Origin: Tupaia tana
Taxonomy: Eukaryota; Chordata; Mammalia; Scandentia; Tupaiidae
Assembly (NCBI GenBank): GCA_026018925.1
Contig: JAKSZU010000003.1
Location: 185,845,505 to 185,909,504, forward strand
DNA length: 64,000 nt
Direction: 5' to 3'
Below, in pieces: positions 1 to 11,065 of this stretch. The notes beneath the pieces were generated by a model, which ran no database searches, had not been told where the DNA came from, and saw only the letters and a program-made list of their open reading frames with translations. The position numbers and the translations under genes are program-made. Position 1 is the first letter of the stretch. Each line of letters starts with the position of its first letter.

Positions 1-521
1 CTGATGCTGAGAAGCTCAGGAAGACCAATCTTACCAGTCATCTCCTTGTATCAGCTGCAACCAAACAGTCCCGCCAGTTCCACTGAGTCTCAGCAACACA
101 TCTGGACTCCCAGGAACTCGACCTCTCCTTTTTATTGGGTTGAATTTAGTTCCTTATGCCTGTGACTTTTTTGCTCTGTAACAATGATGCATAATCTGGA
201 GAAAGAATGTCGGTATCTGTGCGGTTTCATTGGCTGATCTGCAAATTAGGAATTCTTGGCCTCCCTGCAGTGCCAACATTGTAACTAGGCTGGAGCTACA
301 TATACAAAGCCTCCAGTCCTGCTCAGAGGTCTGTAATCTGTTAGTTACCCTCACTGCTATTCCAGGAGGTTTATCCTGGAAACAAAGGCAAAGTCAGGGA
401 CAGGCCAGAGTATGAAAAATCATTCATGAAGATTTTTCTTAAAGGTTTGCTGTGATAGTATTTAAAATATCATTCCTTTAAGGGGAAATCTAGAAGTTAA
501 AAACAAAAAGGAATCATATAA
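1..521. other. Unique sequence, no gene seen
   Basis: Nothing recognisable. Short open frames on both strands have no family resemblance. Confidence 0.5.
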
Positions 522-770
522 TGTGGGGCAGACAGTGGCACAGTGGTAAAACAGTGCTCTGCAAGACAAACCCACATAGGAATGTTCCAGGTTTGAGTCA
601 GGAGACCTCCCCGAGTCCACTGGGCATGTGCGTGCCCATGATCTGGGCTGACTAAAGCTGGGGGTGAATTGTGGTGTCAGGACCCTGTGTGAGGTGCTCT
701 CTGTCATTCTCTCCTCCATTGTCTCTCTTACTCATGGGGGAAAAAAAAAAAAAAGAAAGACCCTAGAGAA
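522..770 (+). mobile_element. tRNA-derived SINE, form D
   Basis: The head gggcagacagtggcacagtgg carries a good A box, and the B-box region is aggtttgagtca. The tail has gtgcgtgcccatgatctggg, a CT block and an A run at about 738-762. Confidence 0.7.
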
Positions 771-1074
771 CAAAAAAAAATCATAAGACATCACAAAACT
801 GTGAGGAAAATGAGAAAGCCTCACCCTTACTCATAGGCTCCATAAACCACACCATCATCACTTGCGCTCTGCAGCCCGTAATATCCAATCACAAACATGT
901 GTGGTATTTAGCTCAGCTACTTGACAGAAAATGCCATTTGTAAAATATTAAACCACAACAAAACATATCCATGCCTTCAAGTATTATCAGTACCGGTTCC
1001 AGCTCAACTCCCCAACCCTGTGCCTCCCCTTTGGTATTTAATCTTCTCTTTTCCAGCATGAATTTGAATCCTGT

Positions 1075-1175
1075 TTTTTTTTTTTTTTTCTTTTTTTGGG
1101 GGGTGGGGGGTTGGATTTCTGCTATAGGGTGCGTGCAGAGAGACAGACAGAAAGTGAGAAAGCATCCTGGCTATT
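1075..1175 (-). mobile_element. tRNA-derived SINE, form A, 3' part only
   Basis: A poly-T start (A tail on the minus strand) is followed by gctatagggtgcgtgcagagag. It stops within the CT-rich block, so the head is absent (5' truncation). Confidence 0.6.
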
Positions 1176-1316
1176 TTTAAAAACCTGGTTTTAATAATCT
1201 GTTCCTTTCTTGAATTTAGAGAGTAGTGACAGATTTTCTTTTTAACTAAAGTCTAACCAAACTCAGAGCCTGCTTACTAAATCGTCTTTTCAACTTTTGT
1301 CTAAAAAACTTGAACA

Positions 1317-1545
1317 GGCCCAGCCGTGAAGGCGCAGGCAGTCGGGGAGTTGATATGTGCAATGCTGGAAGCCAGATGGGAAGGCTCCAGGTTCGCATCC
1401 TGGATCTACCTGAGCACAATGGACACAGCCTTGTGATCTGAGCTGCTGCAGGGCTGGGGGAAGGATCGTGGCGTGAAGACCTTATTGAAGGTACCCTTCA
1501 ATCTGTAACTCTCTTTCTCATGAAGGAAATTTTTTAAGAAGACTT
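1317..1545 (+). mobile_element. tRNA-derived SINE, form D relative
   Basis: The head ggcccagccgtgaaggcgcag has a B box caggttcgcatcctgg at about 1388-1403, followed by a moderately conserved tail. Confidence 0.6.
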
Positions 1546-1552
1546 CAAAACA

Positions 1553-1800
1553 AGGGGAAGCAGCTCCTTGGCAGAGCAATAAAGAGCTGCTCAAGGGAAG
1601 CTGGACCCCACATGGCAACCTCAGCCCTGTCAGCCTGAAGTCAGCCCGAAACATGCCAGGCATGCCAATGAGTGGCCAAGAGCTGGCAGACTGGAGGGCT
1701 GGAGGAAAGGGATTATGGCATGACCAGACCCTGTAAAATATGTTCATCTCTCTCTCTCTCACTCTCATACACAGGCACATGTGCTTTATCACGAAGGAAA
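1553..1800 (+). mobile_element. tRNA-derived SINE, form D relative
   Basis: The head aagcagctccttggcagagc is followed by ggcatgaccagaccctgtaa and a CT block (1747-1772). Diverged, and it follows directly on the previous copy. Confidence 0.5.
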
Positions 1801-2334
1801 ACAACTTTTCTTCAACACTAACATAGTTTCTAATGGCTCAAGGCCACGCCCCTAGGATAACAAGAGTCCTCTGTAAAGTGTCTGCCTGAGACAACTCGAG
1901 GCTGTCTAAAGACTATACCGCTCATTTCAGTAAACACCTGAGAAACAGGGTCACTGTCTCCTGGCCTTGATGTGGTAGGAGGGTAAGAATCTCACGTCGG
2001 TAAATTCCAGTTTTGAAAACCCGTAATAGTTTCACACAGACAAACTCCTCCTACCTCCTCTCTGTAACTCTTCTGAGCTCATTCTCCCTTTAAAATGCCC
2101 AGTCACCTCTGTACAAATCAAAGTTGAGTTCACATTAGGCTCTTTTCCTTATTGTGATAGTGACTACCAATAAAATCTATTCTCACCATTTTAACAAACA
2201 TTAAGCTGTATTTATCTATGACAGTCATATGAACAGACACCACCCCAGGAAGTGGTCTTTACATGAATAATAGAAGAATGGAGTTGGGTGGGCCTTCTGA
2301 TTTTTAGAATTTGATTCTTATTACCATGACTTTT

Positions 2335-2510
2335 AAAAATAAAAATAATTTATTTATTTATTTATTTTATTTGTTACTATTACTTTTTTAAATTTGACCA
2401 GAGAGAGAGAAAGATAAATCGAGAAACCAAGCCACCAGGCCTGAGACGCGAATCATGGTCGGTCAGGTGGGAGTCCAGCGCCTTCACTACCACACCACCT
2501 GCTGGCCTAC
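2335..2510 (-). mobile_element. tRNA-derived SINE, form B
   Basis: Read on the minus strand it begins ggccagcaggtggtgtggtag and ends in ggtcaaattt followed by an A/T-rich (aataaataa) tail. Confidence 0.75.
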
Positions 2511-2584
2511 TATGATATTTTTATGGAGTATCCGTACTATGCTCATGTCATGTCACTGTTATACATGATAAAGAAACTAGCAAG

Positions 2585-2724
2585 GGCTGGACAGTGGCAC
2601 ACATGGGAAGGTTCCAGGCTTACATCTGGATACCTCCCTGAGTATGCCAGGTACATGCTTGCCCATGATCCAGAGCCAGCTGAAGATGCAGATGTATCAT
2701 GGCATGAGGACCCTGTTGGGAATG

Positions 2725-2770
<46 letters not shown>

Positions 2771-2794
2771 TCTCTCCCTCTCTCTCCCTCGCTC

Positions 2795-2857
<63 letters not shown>

Positions 2858-2912
2858 CAAGCAAGGAAGGAAGGAAGGAAGGAAGGAAGGAAGGGAAGAA
2901 AGAAAGAAGCTT
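2585..2912 (+). mobile_element. tRNA-derived SINE, form D, with expanded tail
   Basis: The head gggctggacagtggcacac, then cttgcccatgatccagag. The CT block has grown into a (TC)n array at 2728-2790 and the A tail into GAAA and GGAA arrays to 2912. Confidence 0.65.
2728..2900 (+). repeat. Compound microsatellite (TC)n-(GAAA)n-(GGAA)n
   Basis: About 60 bp of CT repeats, then 13 or more GAAA units (2801-2856), then about seven GGAA units. All lie inside the SINE tail. The array produces spurious open frames on both strands. Confidence 0.9.
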
Positions 2913-2917
2913 TAAAG

Positions 2918-3060
2918 GGGGGCTGGCAGATCGCATGGTGGTTAAGGCTCTAGACTACCACATGGCCGACTATGGTTCAAGTCCTGGACCTGGTGGCTTG
3001 CTTTCTCATTTTCCCTCTCTCTGTCTCTCTCTCTCTGGTGAATTTAAAAAATAATAATAC
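2918..3060 (+). mobile_element. tRNA-derived SINE, form B
   Basis: The head ggggctggcagatcgcatgg has a B box ggttcaagtcc. It joins directly to gcttgctttctcattttccc and ends ggtgaatttaaaaaataata. Confidence 0.75.
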
Positions 3061-3315
3061 AGGGGCCACCAGTGGTGCAGTGGTGGAGGCACAGGACTCC
3101 CTTGTGGCCAACTGTGTCTCAAGTCCCAGACTTAGCAGCTTGAAATCACGCTGAGCGCATACGCGTGCATACCCAAAATCCCAAGAGGAAAATGGAGGAA
3201 AAGGGATTGCAGCATGGCCATCACCTCTGGGATGTAATTTCTTGCTTTCTGTCTCCTTCTCTCGGTCTCTCTAGCAAGCATGTGCTCTCTATAGTAAAAA
3301 AATCTCTCTCAAAAA
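3061..3315 (+). mobile_element. tRNA-derived SINE, form A/C, diverged
   Basis: The head aggggccaccagtggtgcag is in tandem with the preceding form-B copy. The middle block cccaagaggaaaatggagga and the tail ctctatagtaaaaaaatctc are present. Confidence 0.7.
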
Positions 3316-3588
3316 AAGTAAAATAATAATAACAATAAACAAAAATTAATTAAATAATTATTCAAAAGAGGTAAAAGAAATTTGCCAAGCAGAGCTCTCT
3401 GTGCCTCACTTTTTTTACCCATAAAGTGGTGATATTAATATCTATCTCTTATTTAAACTGCTTTATTATAGATACTCCATGTATGTTAACCTTTCTCTTC
3501 TTTCCTCTCCATGTCCTTTCTGTCCTTTCTCTGGCCTTTAGAATACACACTTTCTCTAGTAGGAAGGAAATTAAAGAGCCCTAATTTT

Positions 3589-3858
3589 GGGGACCAGTAG
3601 TTAGCATAATGGCTATGTTGCAGGACTCCCATGTAGTGGACCATGGTTCAAGTCCCAGACCCGGTGGCTTAAACTCACGCCAGGCGTGTGGGCGTGCATT
3701 CCCCTGATCCCAAGAGGAGAATGGAGGAGAAGGGATTGCAGCATAGCTATCCCCCCTGTGGGGGTGATTTCTCACTTTCTATCTCTGTCTCTCTCTTTCT
3801 GGCGAGTGCACGCACTCTATAGCAAACACCTCTAAAAAAAAAAAAAAGAAAAAGAAAA
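3589..3858 (+). mobile_element. tRNA-derived SINE, form A
   Basis: Full-length copy from ggggaccagtagttagcata to the A tail at about 3835-3858. Traces of a target duplication (ccctaatt) flank it. Confidence 0.8.
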
Positions 3859-4033
3859 AAACCCTAATTCTGAAAATGGCATACTGTCAGGTAACTTGTT
3901 AAGAAATCTTTTCTAGAACTGTGTGTCTATTCTGCCAAATTTAAGACCACGTCTCAACTCTGTCCTTGAGATTTAATCACACATGTCCTGTCTCAGTCCC
4001 CAGTGCCTCAATCCCTGCTCAGGAATTCCCCTT

Positions 4034-4277
4034 TGTTATGTGTTAAATATCTGTGTCCCCACAAAATGCTAATCCCAATGTGACAATATTTGGCGGTGGG
4101 ACCTTCGGGAGGTAATTAGGTCATAATGGTAGAGGCCTAGAAGATGGCCCTCATGAACACCCAGCTGTTCTAGTTCCCTGATCTCAGACTTCCAGCCTCC
4201 AAAACTGTGAGAAAGAAATCTCCATTTATAAGCACCTCAATCTATGGTATTTTGTTATAGCAACCCAAACTAAGACA
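4034..4277 (+). mobile_element. MaLR-type solo LTR (MLT1/MST-like), shortened
   Basis: Begins tgttatgtgtt...ctgtgtccccac, with tgggaccttcgggaggtaat, ttccagcctccaaaactgtg, ctatggtattttgttatagc and the end aactaagaca. This matches the family of ERVL-MaLR LTRs. The middle is shorter than usual. No internal coding sequence is present. Confidence 0.75.
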
Positions 4278-4473
4278 TCCTTGAACACAACATCTTCCAA
4301 AATGGAGTGAAGAGGTATGAGGCAAAAAGAGCTGCGGTCAAATTCCTTTGCAAAATCCTGGTTAAAAATCCATTTCTCTTTATGGAAATCCTTCCCACGG
4401 TCTGTAGGATACTCATTTTCTTGCAGGCCTCTAGGTGAGAAAAACAGGTAGCTTTCCTCAAGGACCCACGCAG

Positions 4474-4732
4474 GGCCAGCCCCACAGTGCAGTGGTTAGG
4501 CACTGTGCAGAGGAAGCCGGAATCCACTTGATGGATGAAAGCTCGAGGACAGGCCCCTTTAGCTCAAAAAACATGTTGGACACATGCACAAATGTGCACA
4601 TGTATGTGCCCTGGGATCCTGAGGCGAGAGTTAGAGGGAAATAGAGAGTTGTGTGACAGGCCCTGTTGAGGAATGCTTTCTCCCTCTCTCTTTGTCTTGC
4701 ACACACATCCTCTGGCATAAAAAAAAATAGAA
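4474..4732 (+). mobile_element. tRNA-derived SINE, form D
   Basis: The head ggccagccccacagtgcagtgg is followed by a diverged middle, a CT block (4679-4697) and ctctggcataaaaaaaaa. Confidence 0.6.
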
Positions 4733-4739
4733 CCACCTA

Positions 4740-6270
4740 GAGAGTATGCTTCAGAACACTCTAACACACGCTACTCTATTATGACGTGCTCAGGACTGGG
4801 GAACATGCCAATTACCTTTACCTTTACCTCAGCCCTTTCATTTTGTTCTGTTTTCATTCTGGTTCTGGGCTCCTAGCAGCTCCTTGGAACCTCTTGAGGG
4901 ATTATTAGAATTCCTTTCAGGATAAGTGGCAGCCACAAGTTCCTCCTCTGGGACACCAGGAGTCCTCATAGGGGATATCCCTGATTTTGCTTTCCCAGAG
5001 AGGGGACGAAAGAGCTTCTACATGGGCCATCACTGAAATGAACTCTAGTCTTCCCCATAGCATCTTCTGGGCCTGGAGGGCAGCGTCAGCATCTCTGTCA
5101 CTGCCCGCCCCCCCCCCGACCACCAGCACTAAGCCTATCTCCCCCAGGCCCTAGCTTCTGGTCAAGGAAAGAGCCCATCAGAGGCTCAGGCCCTTTCGCA
5201 GGATGGGGCTCTGCGGTGCTGCAGGAAAACCCATGTGCAATCTGGCTGGGGCCACAGGGCCACAGTCTGTCTCCCTGCAACCCCACCAAGTCCCACACCT
5301 GGTCATCTGCCCTTCACAGGTCTTAGGGATCCTCCTCAGTCTCCTATGGAGGGCCAGGCTATGGGGCTAGGGCACTCTTTCATCTGCAGTGTGAGTGACT
5401 GGCATGGAACATTCAGCTTTTCTGTGTGGAAAAAGAGAGTACCCTGTATGCTGCACAACTGTTTGTCCAGGCTGTGAAGGAGGAAGTCACCTTCGCGGGG
5501 GCCTACCCTGTGCTGACACAACGCGAGGGCCACGCTCTCAGCCGGCCACTTACATGGACTACAGCTCTGCTCTCCATCCTCAGAGCCTATGGGTGTCAAG
5601 ATGGGGACCCTAGGGACCCCGAATAAGAGGAGCTCGTCCTTCATGGGTTTCAGTTCTCCACAGAAAAGGCTCAAGCCAAGAAAGCAGAAGAATATGGAGG
5701 TTTAGTGCCACAGGCTTTCAATGCAAAGTCACCCAGCTTTGCATCTCAGTTCCTAAACTTGCTAGCTCGGAGATATATTGGCCTCAATTTCCTCTTCCAT
5801 AATATGGAAAGACAAAAAGAAAGAAAAAAAAAAAAAAAAAACCCTGCTTAATAAAGATCAAATAAATTAACGTTAATTAAATGCCACATGAAAGCACTCA
5901 TAAAATGGTAACTTAGTACTAACAAGCACAGGGTTCTCAACTCTGCAAGCTGGGCCTGAGCAGCCGGCTGTGTCAGGCCTACAAGGATCCCAGTGCGAGT
6001 CCTGGGGTTCCTGTCAACTCTGAATTGTTCTCTCATTCTCTAGCAAAAGAAAAATCATGGTACGACCCTGATGTGTGCTTACCTGAGTTGGGAAATGAAC
6101 GGCACTACTTAACCAGAAAGTCAGCACAGCTCCTGGAGAGGTTTTAAGTATGAAAAAGACTGATTGAAAATGACGTAGGCCCTTCCCACATGTGGTTGGC
6201 CACTGAAAAGTTAAACCTTGAAAACCTGGGTCTGTGCTCATCACCCAATACCTAAAACTAAGCCTCACTC
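4740..6270. other. Unique, moderately GC-rich intronic sequence
   Basis: Contains an 11-C run near 5107 and overlapping short open frames (up to 112 aa at 5336-5674, minus) without any recognised domain. No splice-bounded exon is convincing. It ends just before the MER5A element. Confidence 0.45.
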
Positions 6271-6275
6271 TATAC

Positions 6276-6493
6276 CAGTGGTTCCCAGCCAGAAGTGACA
6301 TAACCAGGGGACATTTGGCAGTGTCTGGAAACAGTGCTGGCTGTCACAACAGGGGGTGGAGAGGTGCTACTGGCATTTAGAGGATGAAGGCCAAGGATGC
6401 TGCCAAACATCCTAGAGTGCACAGGGCAGCTTCACAACAAAGGGTTATCTAGCCCCAAATGCCAGCAGCGCCAAGGTTGAAAAGCTTGTACTG
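6276..6493 (+). mobile_element. MER5A-type hAT-Charlie DNA transposon
   Basis: Starts cagtggttcccagcc and contains ggggacatttggcagtgtct, gctactggcatttag, atgctgccaaacatccta and acaacaaagggttatctagc in the MER5A order. It ends near gccaaggttgaaaagctt. This is an ancient nonautonomous element shared by placental mammals. Confidence 0.85.
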
Positions 6494-6632
6494 AGGTCAG
6501 TGAGTTGGGAGTGAAGTAAGCAGGGGGCCGCCATTCTGCATGTGTCTGCTGAGCAGATGATGAACTAGAGGCTAAAGTTTGGTGATCTGCCAAAGGTCAC
6601 ACACTAACTGGTGCTGTCAGAACTGAATTCTG

Positions 6633-6907
6633 GAGACCAACAGATGGAGTAATTGTTACATCGCTGGACTCCCACGTAGCTGACCTCGGTTCAAGTCCCA
6701 GACCCAGCGGCTTAAAACTCATGCCAGGCGCATGTATGTGCATGCCCAAAATCCCAAGAGGAGAATGGAGGAGAAGGAATTACAGTGTGGCCATCCCCCC
6801 AGGGAATGATTTCTGGTTTTCTGTCTCTCTGTCTCTCTGGCAAGTGCACGCACCTGTAAGAAAAATCTCTCTCTAATAAAAAATACATAAAATTTTTTTA
6901 AAAAATG
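6633..6907 (+). mobile_element. tRNA-derived SINE, form A
   Basis: Full length, with a perfect 12-bp target duplication aactgaattctg at 6621-6632 and 6908-6919. Confidence 0.85.
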
Positions 6908-7341
6908 AACTGAATTCTGTCTTAGGCTCCAAATCTCACAATCTTTCCACTACACCATACTGATTATCAGGGAGAGAATCAGAGAGGGGAAAGGGCAAGT
7001 AACAGAGTATTTTAAATCAAGACCTGACAAGACTTGGACACCAAATGTGACCTAGAAAACAAAGGAAAAGAAGGAGTCTAGCACCTAGAACAGCAAGTAG
7101 AGCCATATAAAGGGCAGGGAGAGGAGCTGGGTTTACACACATCAGTGGGGTCTGAGGTACGTCCACTTGGAAACATCTACTCAGAAGCTGGACATGAGAG
7201 ACAGTGCCTTAAGAGAAAACCAGTAGCTAAAGATGTAGAATTGGGGGTCCTTTGGGGCTTAGTGCGAGCCAAATGCTGAAGGGAATGGGGAAAGCCACAG
7301 GACACTAGAAGCTGGAGACTGAGCCACTTTCCAGGGGGACG

Positions 7342-7359
7342 AAATGAAAAGGAAAGAGA
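7342..7359 (+). repeat. Target-site duplication, left copy (UBE2B retrocopy)
   Basis: An 18-bp perfect direct repeat with 8070-8087. It brackets the retrocopy exactly, with its 3' copy right after the A run. Confidence 0.9.
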
Positions 7360-8069
7360 GGACCCACCTGTGGGTGTCAGTGGTGCACCATCTGAAAATA
7401 ACATCATGCAGTGGAATGCAGTTATATTTGGACCAGAAGGGACACCCTTTGAAGATGGTACTTTTAAAATAGTAATAGAATTTTCTGAAGAATATCCAAA
7501 TAAACCACCAACTGTTAGGTTTTTATCCAAAATGTTTCATCCAAATGTGTATGCTGATGGTAGCATATGTTTAGATATCCTTCAGAATCGATGGAGTCCA
7601 ACATACGATGTATCTTCTATCTTAACATCCATTCAATCTCTGCTGGATGAACCAAATCCAAACAGTCCAGCCAATAGCCAGGCAGCACAGCTTTATCAGG
7701 AAAACAAACGGGAATACGAGAAGAGAGTTTCTGCCATTGTTGAACAAAGCTGGAATGATTCATAATAGACAACCGGTCTGTAAACGTTTTTCATCATCAT
7801 TGTGTATAATTTACCTCTCAGTAGAAAGGCTAACAAATTTTAAGTACCACAGGTTTTAAGGATTCTGCAGAAAAAAGAAAAAAGTCCTTGAGTTTAGAAC
7901 CTACAAAAGCTTGTGTATCTTGATTAATGTACTTTTTATTGCATGGTGTGAACTAAGTTATTGCTGCATAAATTTGTAATATATCCTGTTTGTATTTTTT
8001 TCCAAGTCTATAATGTTCGTGTGGAGTTTTCATGACAGAATATACACATTTTGTAAATCTGGGGGAAAA
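7360..8069 (+). pseudogene. UBE2B: UBE2B (RAD6B) retrocopy, 5'-truncated, frame still open
   Basis: An intronless copy of the E2 ubiquitin-conjugating enzyme UBE2B. From the codon for Glu in EDPPVGVSG (about 7358) to the TAA at 7763-7765 the frame matches the UBC fold with no stop or frameshift. It contains [16 protein letters not shown], the [18 protein letters not shown] block, the active-site [12 protein letters not shown] with its cysteine, and the C-terminus VEQSWNDS, which is that of UBE2B rather than UBE2A. One change is evident: I for L in TFKIVIEF. The first about 18 residues, including the start ATG and helix 1, are missing. No in-frame ATG lies upstream before a TGA at 7277, and the first internal ATG is at 7406. 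About 300 bp of 3' UTR follow, then a short A run. An 18-bp direct repeat (aaatgaaaaggaaagaga) at 7342-7359 and 8070-8087 is the target-site duplication of L1-mediated retroposition. Confidence 0.95.
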
Positions 8070-8087
8070 AAATGAAAAGGAAAGAGA
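8070..8087 (+). repeat. Target-site duplication, right copy (UBE2B retrocopy)
   Basis: The second copy of the 18-bp repeat, aaatgaaaaggaaagaga, identical to 7342-7359. It indicates a fairly recent insertion, since no mismatch has accumulated. Confidence 0.9.
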
Positions 8088-8420
8088 CAAATCAGGAAGG
8101 CCAAGGTAAAACCAGAAGATATAGGGATCTCCACTGGAGGAAAGAGTTTCCTCCTGGGGTCTTAAAGGGGATAGGGTTAATAGAGATAGAACGATTTTGG
8201 AGTTTGGTGATTACCTCAATAGTGAAAAGGAGGCAATTTCAGCAGCCAGTGGGGTGAGGCCAGGCTACCAGTCTGGAAGCAAAAAGAGCAGGTGGCTTGC
8301 TGGCCCTGCAGACTGGGGCCAGCAATGGCTGGGCTCTTGCCCACCCACTCCACTACTAGTTTCTGGGCTCCTGCAGTTCAGCTCACTGCAGCTGGGGTCT
8401 GTATTGTTTCCTGGCTAAAC

Positions 8421-8832
8421 TGCAGCTAGGGTTTGAATGTGTCCCCCCCCACCCCCAAATTCACATGGTGAAATTTGGTTGTGATGGAATTAAGAGAATG
8501 AAACTTAATTCAACTATGGGATTAAGAGATGGGCCCTTTGGGGAACGGTTAGAATTAAAGTTATCAGTGGAGCCCCCATGATTAAAACCTGGTGGGCTTA
8601 TGAGGAGAGAGAATGAGACAGACCCAGAGGCATGCACGCTCTTGGTCTATCTTGTTGCATGGTGCCCTGTGTTGCCTTCTAACTCTTAAGAATCCCCATC
8701 AACAAGAAGACCCTCACCAGATGTGGCCCCTTGACCTTGGACCTCCAAACTGTGAACTAAATAAACCTCTATTCTTTATCACTCACCTGGTGAGGTTTTC
8801 AGCTGTTGGCAACAGAAAAGTGAACTAAAACA
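8421..8832 (+). mobile_element. MaLR-type solo LTR (MST/THE-like)
   Basis: Starts with gggtttgaatgtgtcccccc. The downstream landmarks are gagatgggccctttgggg, gaccctcaccagatgtgg, cttggacctccaaactgtga and agtgaactaaaaca. It is a solo LTR with no internal region. Confidence 0.7.
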
Positions 8833-9807
8833 ACTGGTTTCTGGCAGCCCTGTCTCTTCGCACCCTGCCTACCTTTTGGTATCAGCAGCAACACAAAGAG
8901 GACCTGAGAACTTCCTACTCTTCAAAAAATTCAGCCCACCCCTGGCAATCAGGAGGCAGACAAGCAGGCCTTGGTTCAGTTGAGAGCCTGCAAACAAGAC
9001 CTGCTTTCAGGGCTGCCTTCTGGCATTCATGTTCCCGTGGGCTCCTCAGTGGGAAGAGCAAGGCCCTTAGAGAGAGACATGAGAAAGAGCATTATCCCCA
9101 CAGGGGCCCTGGAGCTGGGCTAGAGGGCAGAGCTCCGGGGTGAGTAGTTGGTGGTCCCTGGATTTTCATCCTGAATTCTCAAATGAATTGATGAAAATGT
9201 TTTGGGATAAAGTTAGCTGAAGGGGGCTTGAATTAGATCACACATTTTAAATATGTAAATCTTCTTCCCCTCTGCAGGCCTAGGTCCTTCCTACAGATAA
9301 ACAGAAAGTCCTGGAAGTTTGAAGAATTATAAAGGGGACATCTCTCCCAGACTTAAATATTTAGTAGCGTGAGGGATAACAAAATCAATCACTTTGCTAT
9401 AAAAATTGGTCAAGTAATTAATCTTAATTACCATATAATTGCTGTGACTGTTTTGAGAAAAGGCAAGTAGCTAAATGATCTAGAAAGGATATTCGGTGCT
9501 CTAAAATGTGTCTCCTTCCGACACACTAAACAAGCTGCATTCAGATTGGAATAACTATATGAGAAGTCAGGAACCACCATCTGTGGGTCCTCCAGGATTT
9601 CCACCATTGGATTTTGGGCTCTTGAGAATGTCAACCAAATGTTTTGGTACAAAGTTTTGTACCACACACCCCCTGTTCATTCATTCAGCAAATGAATCAT
9701 TATGGAGCATCCTCTAAGTGCTGATTTTAGAGTTGGACACCATGGAGATCATGTAAAGGAAGAAGACCTGATTCACTGGTAGTGAGGTGGAGAAGAAAAG
9801 GTTTAAG
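8833..9807. other. Unique sequence, no gene seen
   Basis: Nothing coding is recognised. A weak L2-like stretch (cattcattcagcaaatgaatc) lies at about 9678-9740. Confidence 0.4.
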
Positions 9808-9822
9808 AAGTTTGAGAGCCTT

Positions 9823-10096
9823 CTCAGGACCACCAGACGGCGTAATGGTTACATCACTGGATTCCCACATAGTCCACTACAGTTCGAGTCCTAGACCCAG
9901 CAGCTTAAAATATGCTGGGTGTGTGTGTGTACGTGCCCAGAATCTCAAGAGGAAAATGAAGGAGAAGGGACTGTGGCATAGCCATCCTTCTGGGGGAGGA
10001 GGAGGATTTTTCATTTTCTTTCTCTCTCTCTCTCTCCAGCGAAAGCACATGCCCTATAGCAAAAATCTCTCAGAAAGAAAGAAGAAAGAAAGAAAA
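9823..10096 (+). mobile_element. tRNA-derived SINE, form A
   Basis: Full length from aggaccaccagacggcgtaa. The target duplication aagtttgagagc lies at 9808 and 10097. The tail carries GAAA-type repeats. Confidence 0.85.
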
Positions 10097-10107
10097 AAGT
10101 TTGAGAG

Positions 10108-10215
10108 CTTTGTATAGAATCCCAGTCCTGCCACTGAGTAGCTGTGTGACATGGAGCAGTTACTTCAGTTCTCTGAGCCTCAGCTTTCTCAGGTGTGAAA
10201 TGAGGATTATAGTTA
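10108..10215 (+). mobile_element. MIR SINE
   Basis: Typical MIR core and flanks: ctgccactgagtagctgtgtg, gagcagttacttcagttctctga, gcctcagctttctcaggtg, tgaaatgaggattatagt. Confidence 0.75.
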
Positions 10216-10217
10216 CT

Positions 10218-10776
10218 GCTATAGTCCAAATATTTGTGTCTCCCTAAAACTCATCTGTTGAAACCTAAAATATGACTGCAATAGTATTAAGAGGTGGGGC
10301 CTTGGGGCCAGGAGGTGGCATGGTGGCTAAAGTGCTGGATTCCCACATGGCTGACCACTGTTCAAGTCCTGGCCCTGGTGGCTTGAAAATCACATTGGGT
10401 GCATGCATATGTGTGCATGCCCAAAATCCCAAGAGGAGAATGGAAGAGAAGGGGTTGTGGTATGGTCATACCCTGTGGGGGTAAAAAAAGAGGTAGGGCC
10501 TTTGGGAGGTAATTATGTCATGAGGGCTCCACCCTTGTAAATGGGATTAGTGCCTATAGAAGAGGCCCTAGGGAGCTCATTTGCCCCTTCTACCACATGA
10601 GGACACAGTGAGAAGGTACTATCTATGAAGCTGAGTGTGAGACCTCACCAGACATCAAATCTACAGATGCCTTGATTATTTTAGACTTCCCAGCCTCCAG
10701 AACTGTGAAGGATAAATGTCTCTTGTTCATAGACTACCCAGTATAAGATGTCTTGTTATAGCAGCTCCAATGGACT
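10218..10776 (+). mobile_element. MaLR-type solo LTR interrupted by a SINE
   Basis: The LTR runs from gctatagtccaaatatttg to agctccaatggactgaga. It has gaggtggggcctt duplicated around a form-A SINE inserted at 10304-10489. The LTR continues with gagggctccacccttgta and cccagcctccagaactgtga. A second, minus-strand SINE was inserted at its 3' end (10791). Confidence 0.75.
10304..10489 (+). mobile_element. tRNA-derived SINE, form A, 3'-shortened
   Basis: Inserted in a MaLR LTR, with duplication gaggtggggcctt / gaggtagggcctt. The copy stops after ccctgtgggggt and goes straight to a short A tail. It lacks the CT-rich block and the 'ccctatag' end. Confidence 0.8.
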
Positions 10777-10790
10777 GAGACGTTATTTTA

Positions 10791-11065
10791 TTATTTTATT
10801 TTATTTTATTTTGGAGAGGTTTTCGCTATAGGGTGCATGTGCTCGCCAGACAGACAGAGACAGACAGACAAACAGAAAGCGAGAAATCACCCCCCAGGGG
10901 GGATGGTCATGCCGCAATCCCTTCTCCTCCATTCTCCTCTCAGGATCTTGGGCATGCATGCACATGCGCCCGGCGTGAGTTTTAAGCCACCAGGTCCGGG
11001 ACTTGAACCGTGGTAGACTACGTGAGAGTCCAGCGACATAGCCATTACGCTAACTGCTGGTTCCC
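10791..11065 (-). mobile_element. tRNA-derived SINE, form A
   Basis: Full-length minus-strand copy with a TTTTA-repeat tail. The target duplication gagacgttatttta / gagacattatttta lies at 10777 and 11066. Confidence 0.85.

Noticed and set aside
2523..3054. Open frames of 105-136 aa made of Ser-Leu and Lys-Glu repeats
   Set aside because: Translations of a CT/GAAA/GGAA microsatellite in a SINE tail.
7647..7859. Second open frame overlapping the UBE2B retrocopy
   Set aside because: A shifted frame of the retrocopy and its 3' UTR, with no independent support.
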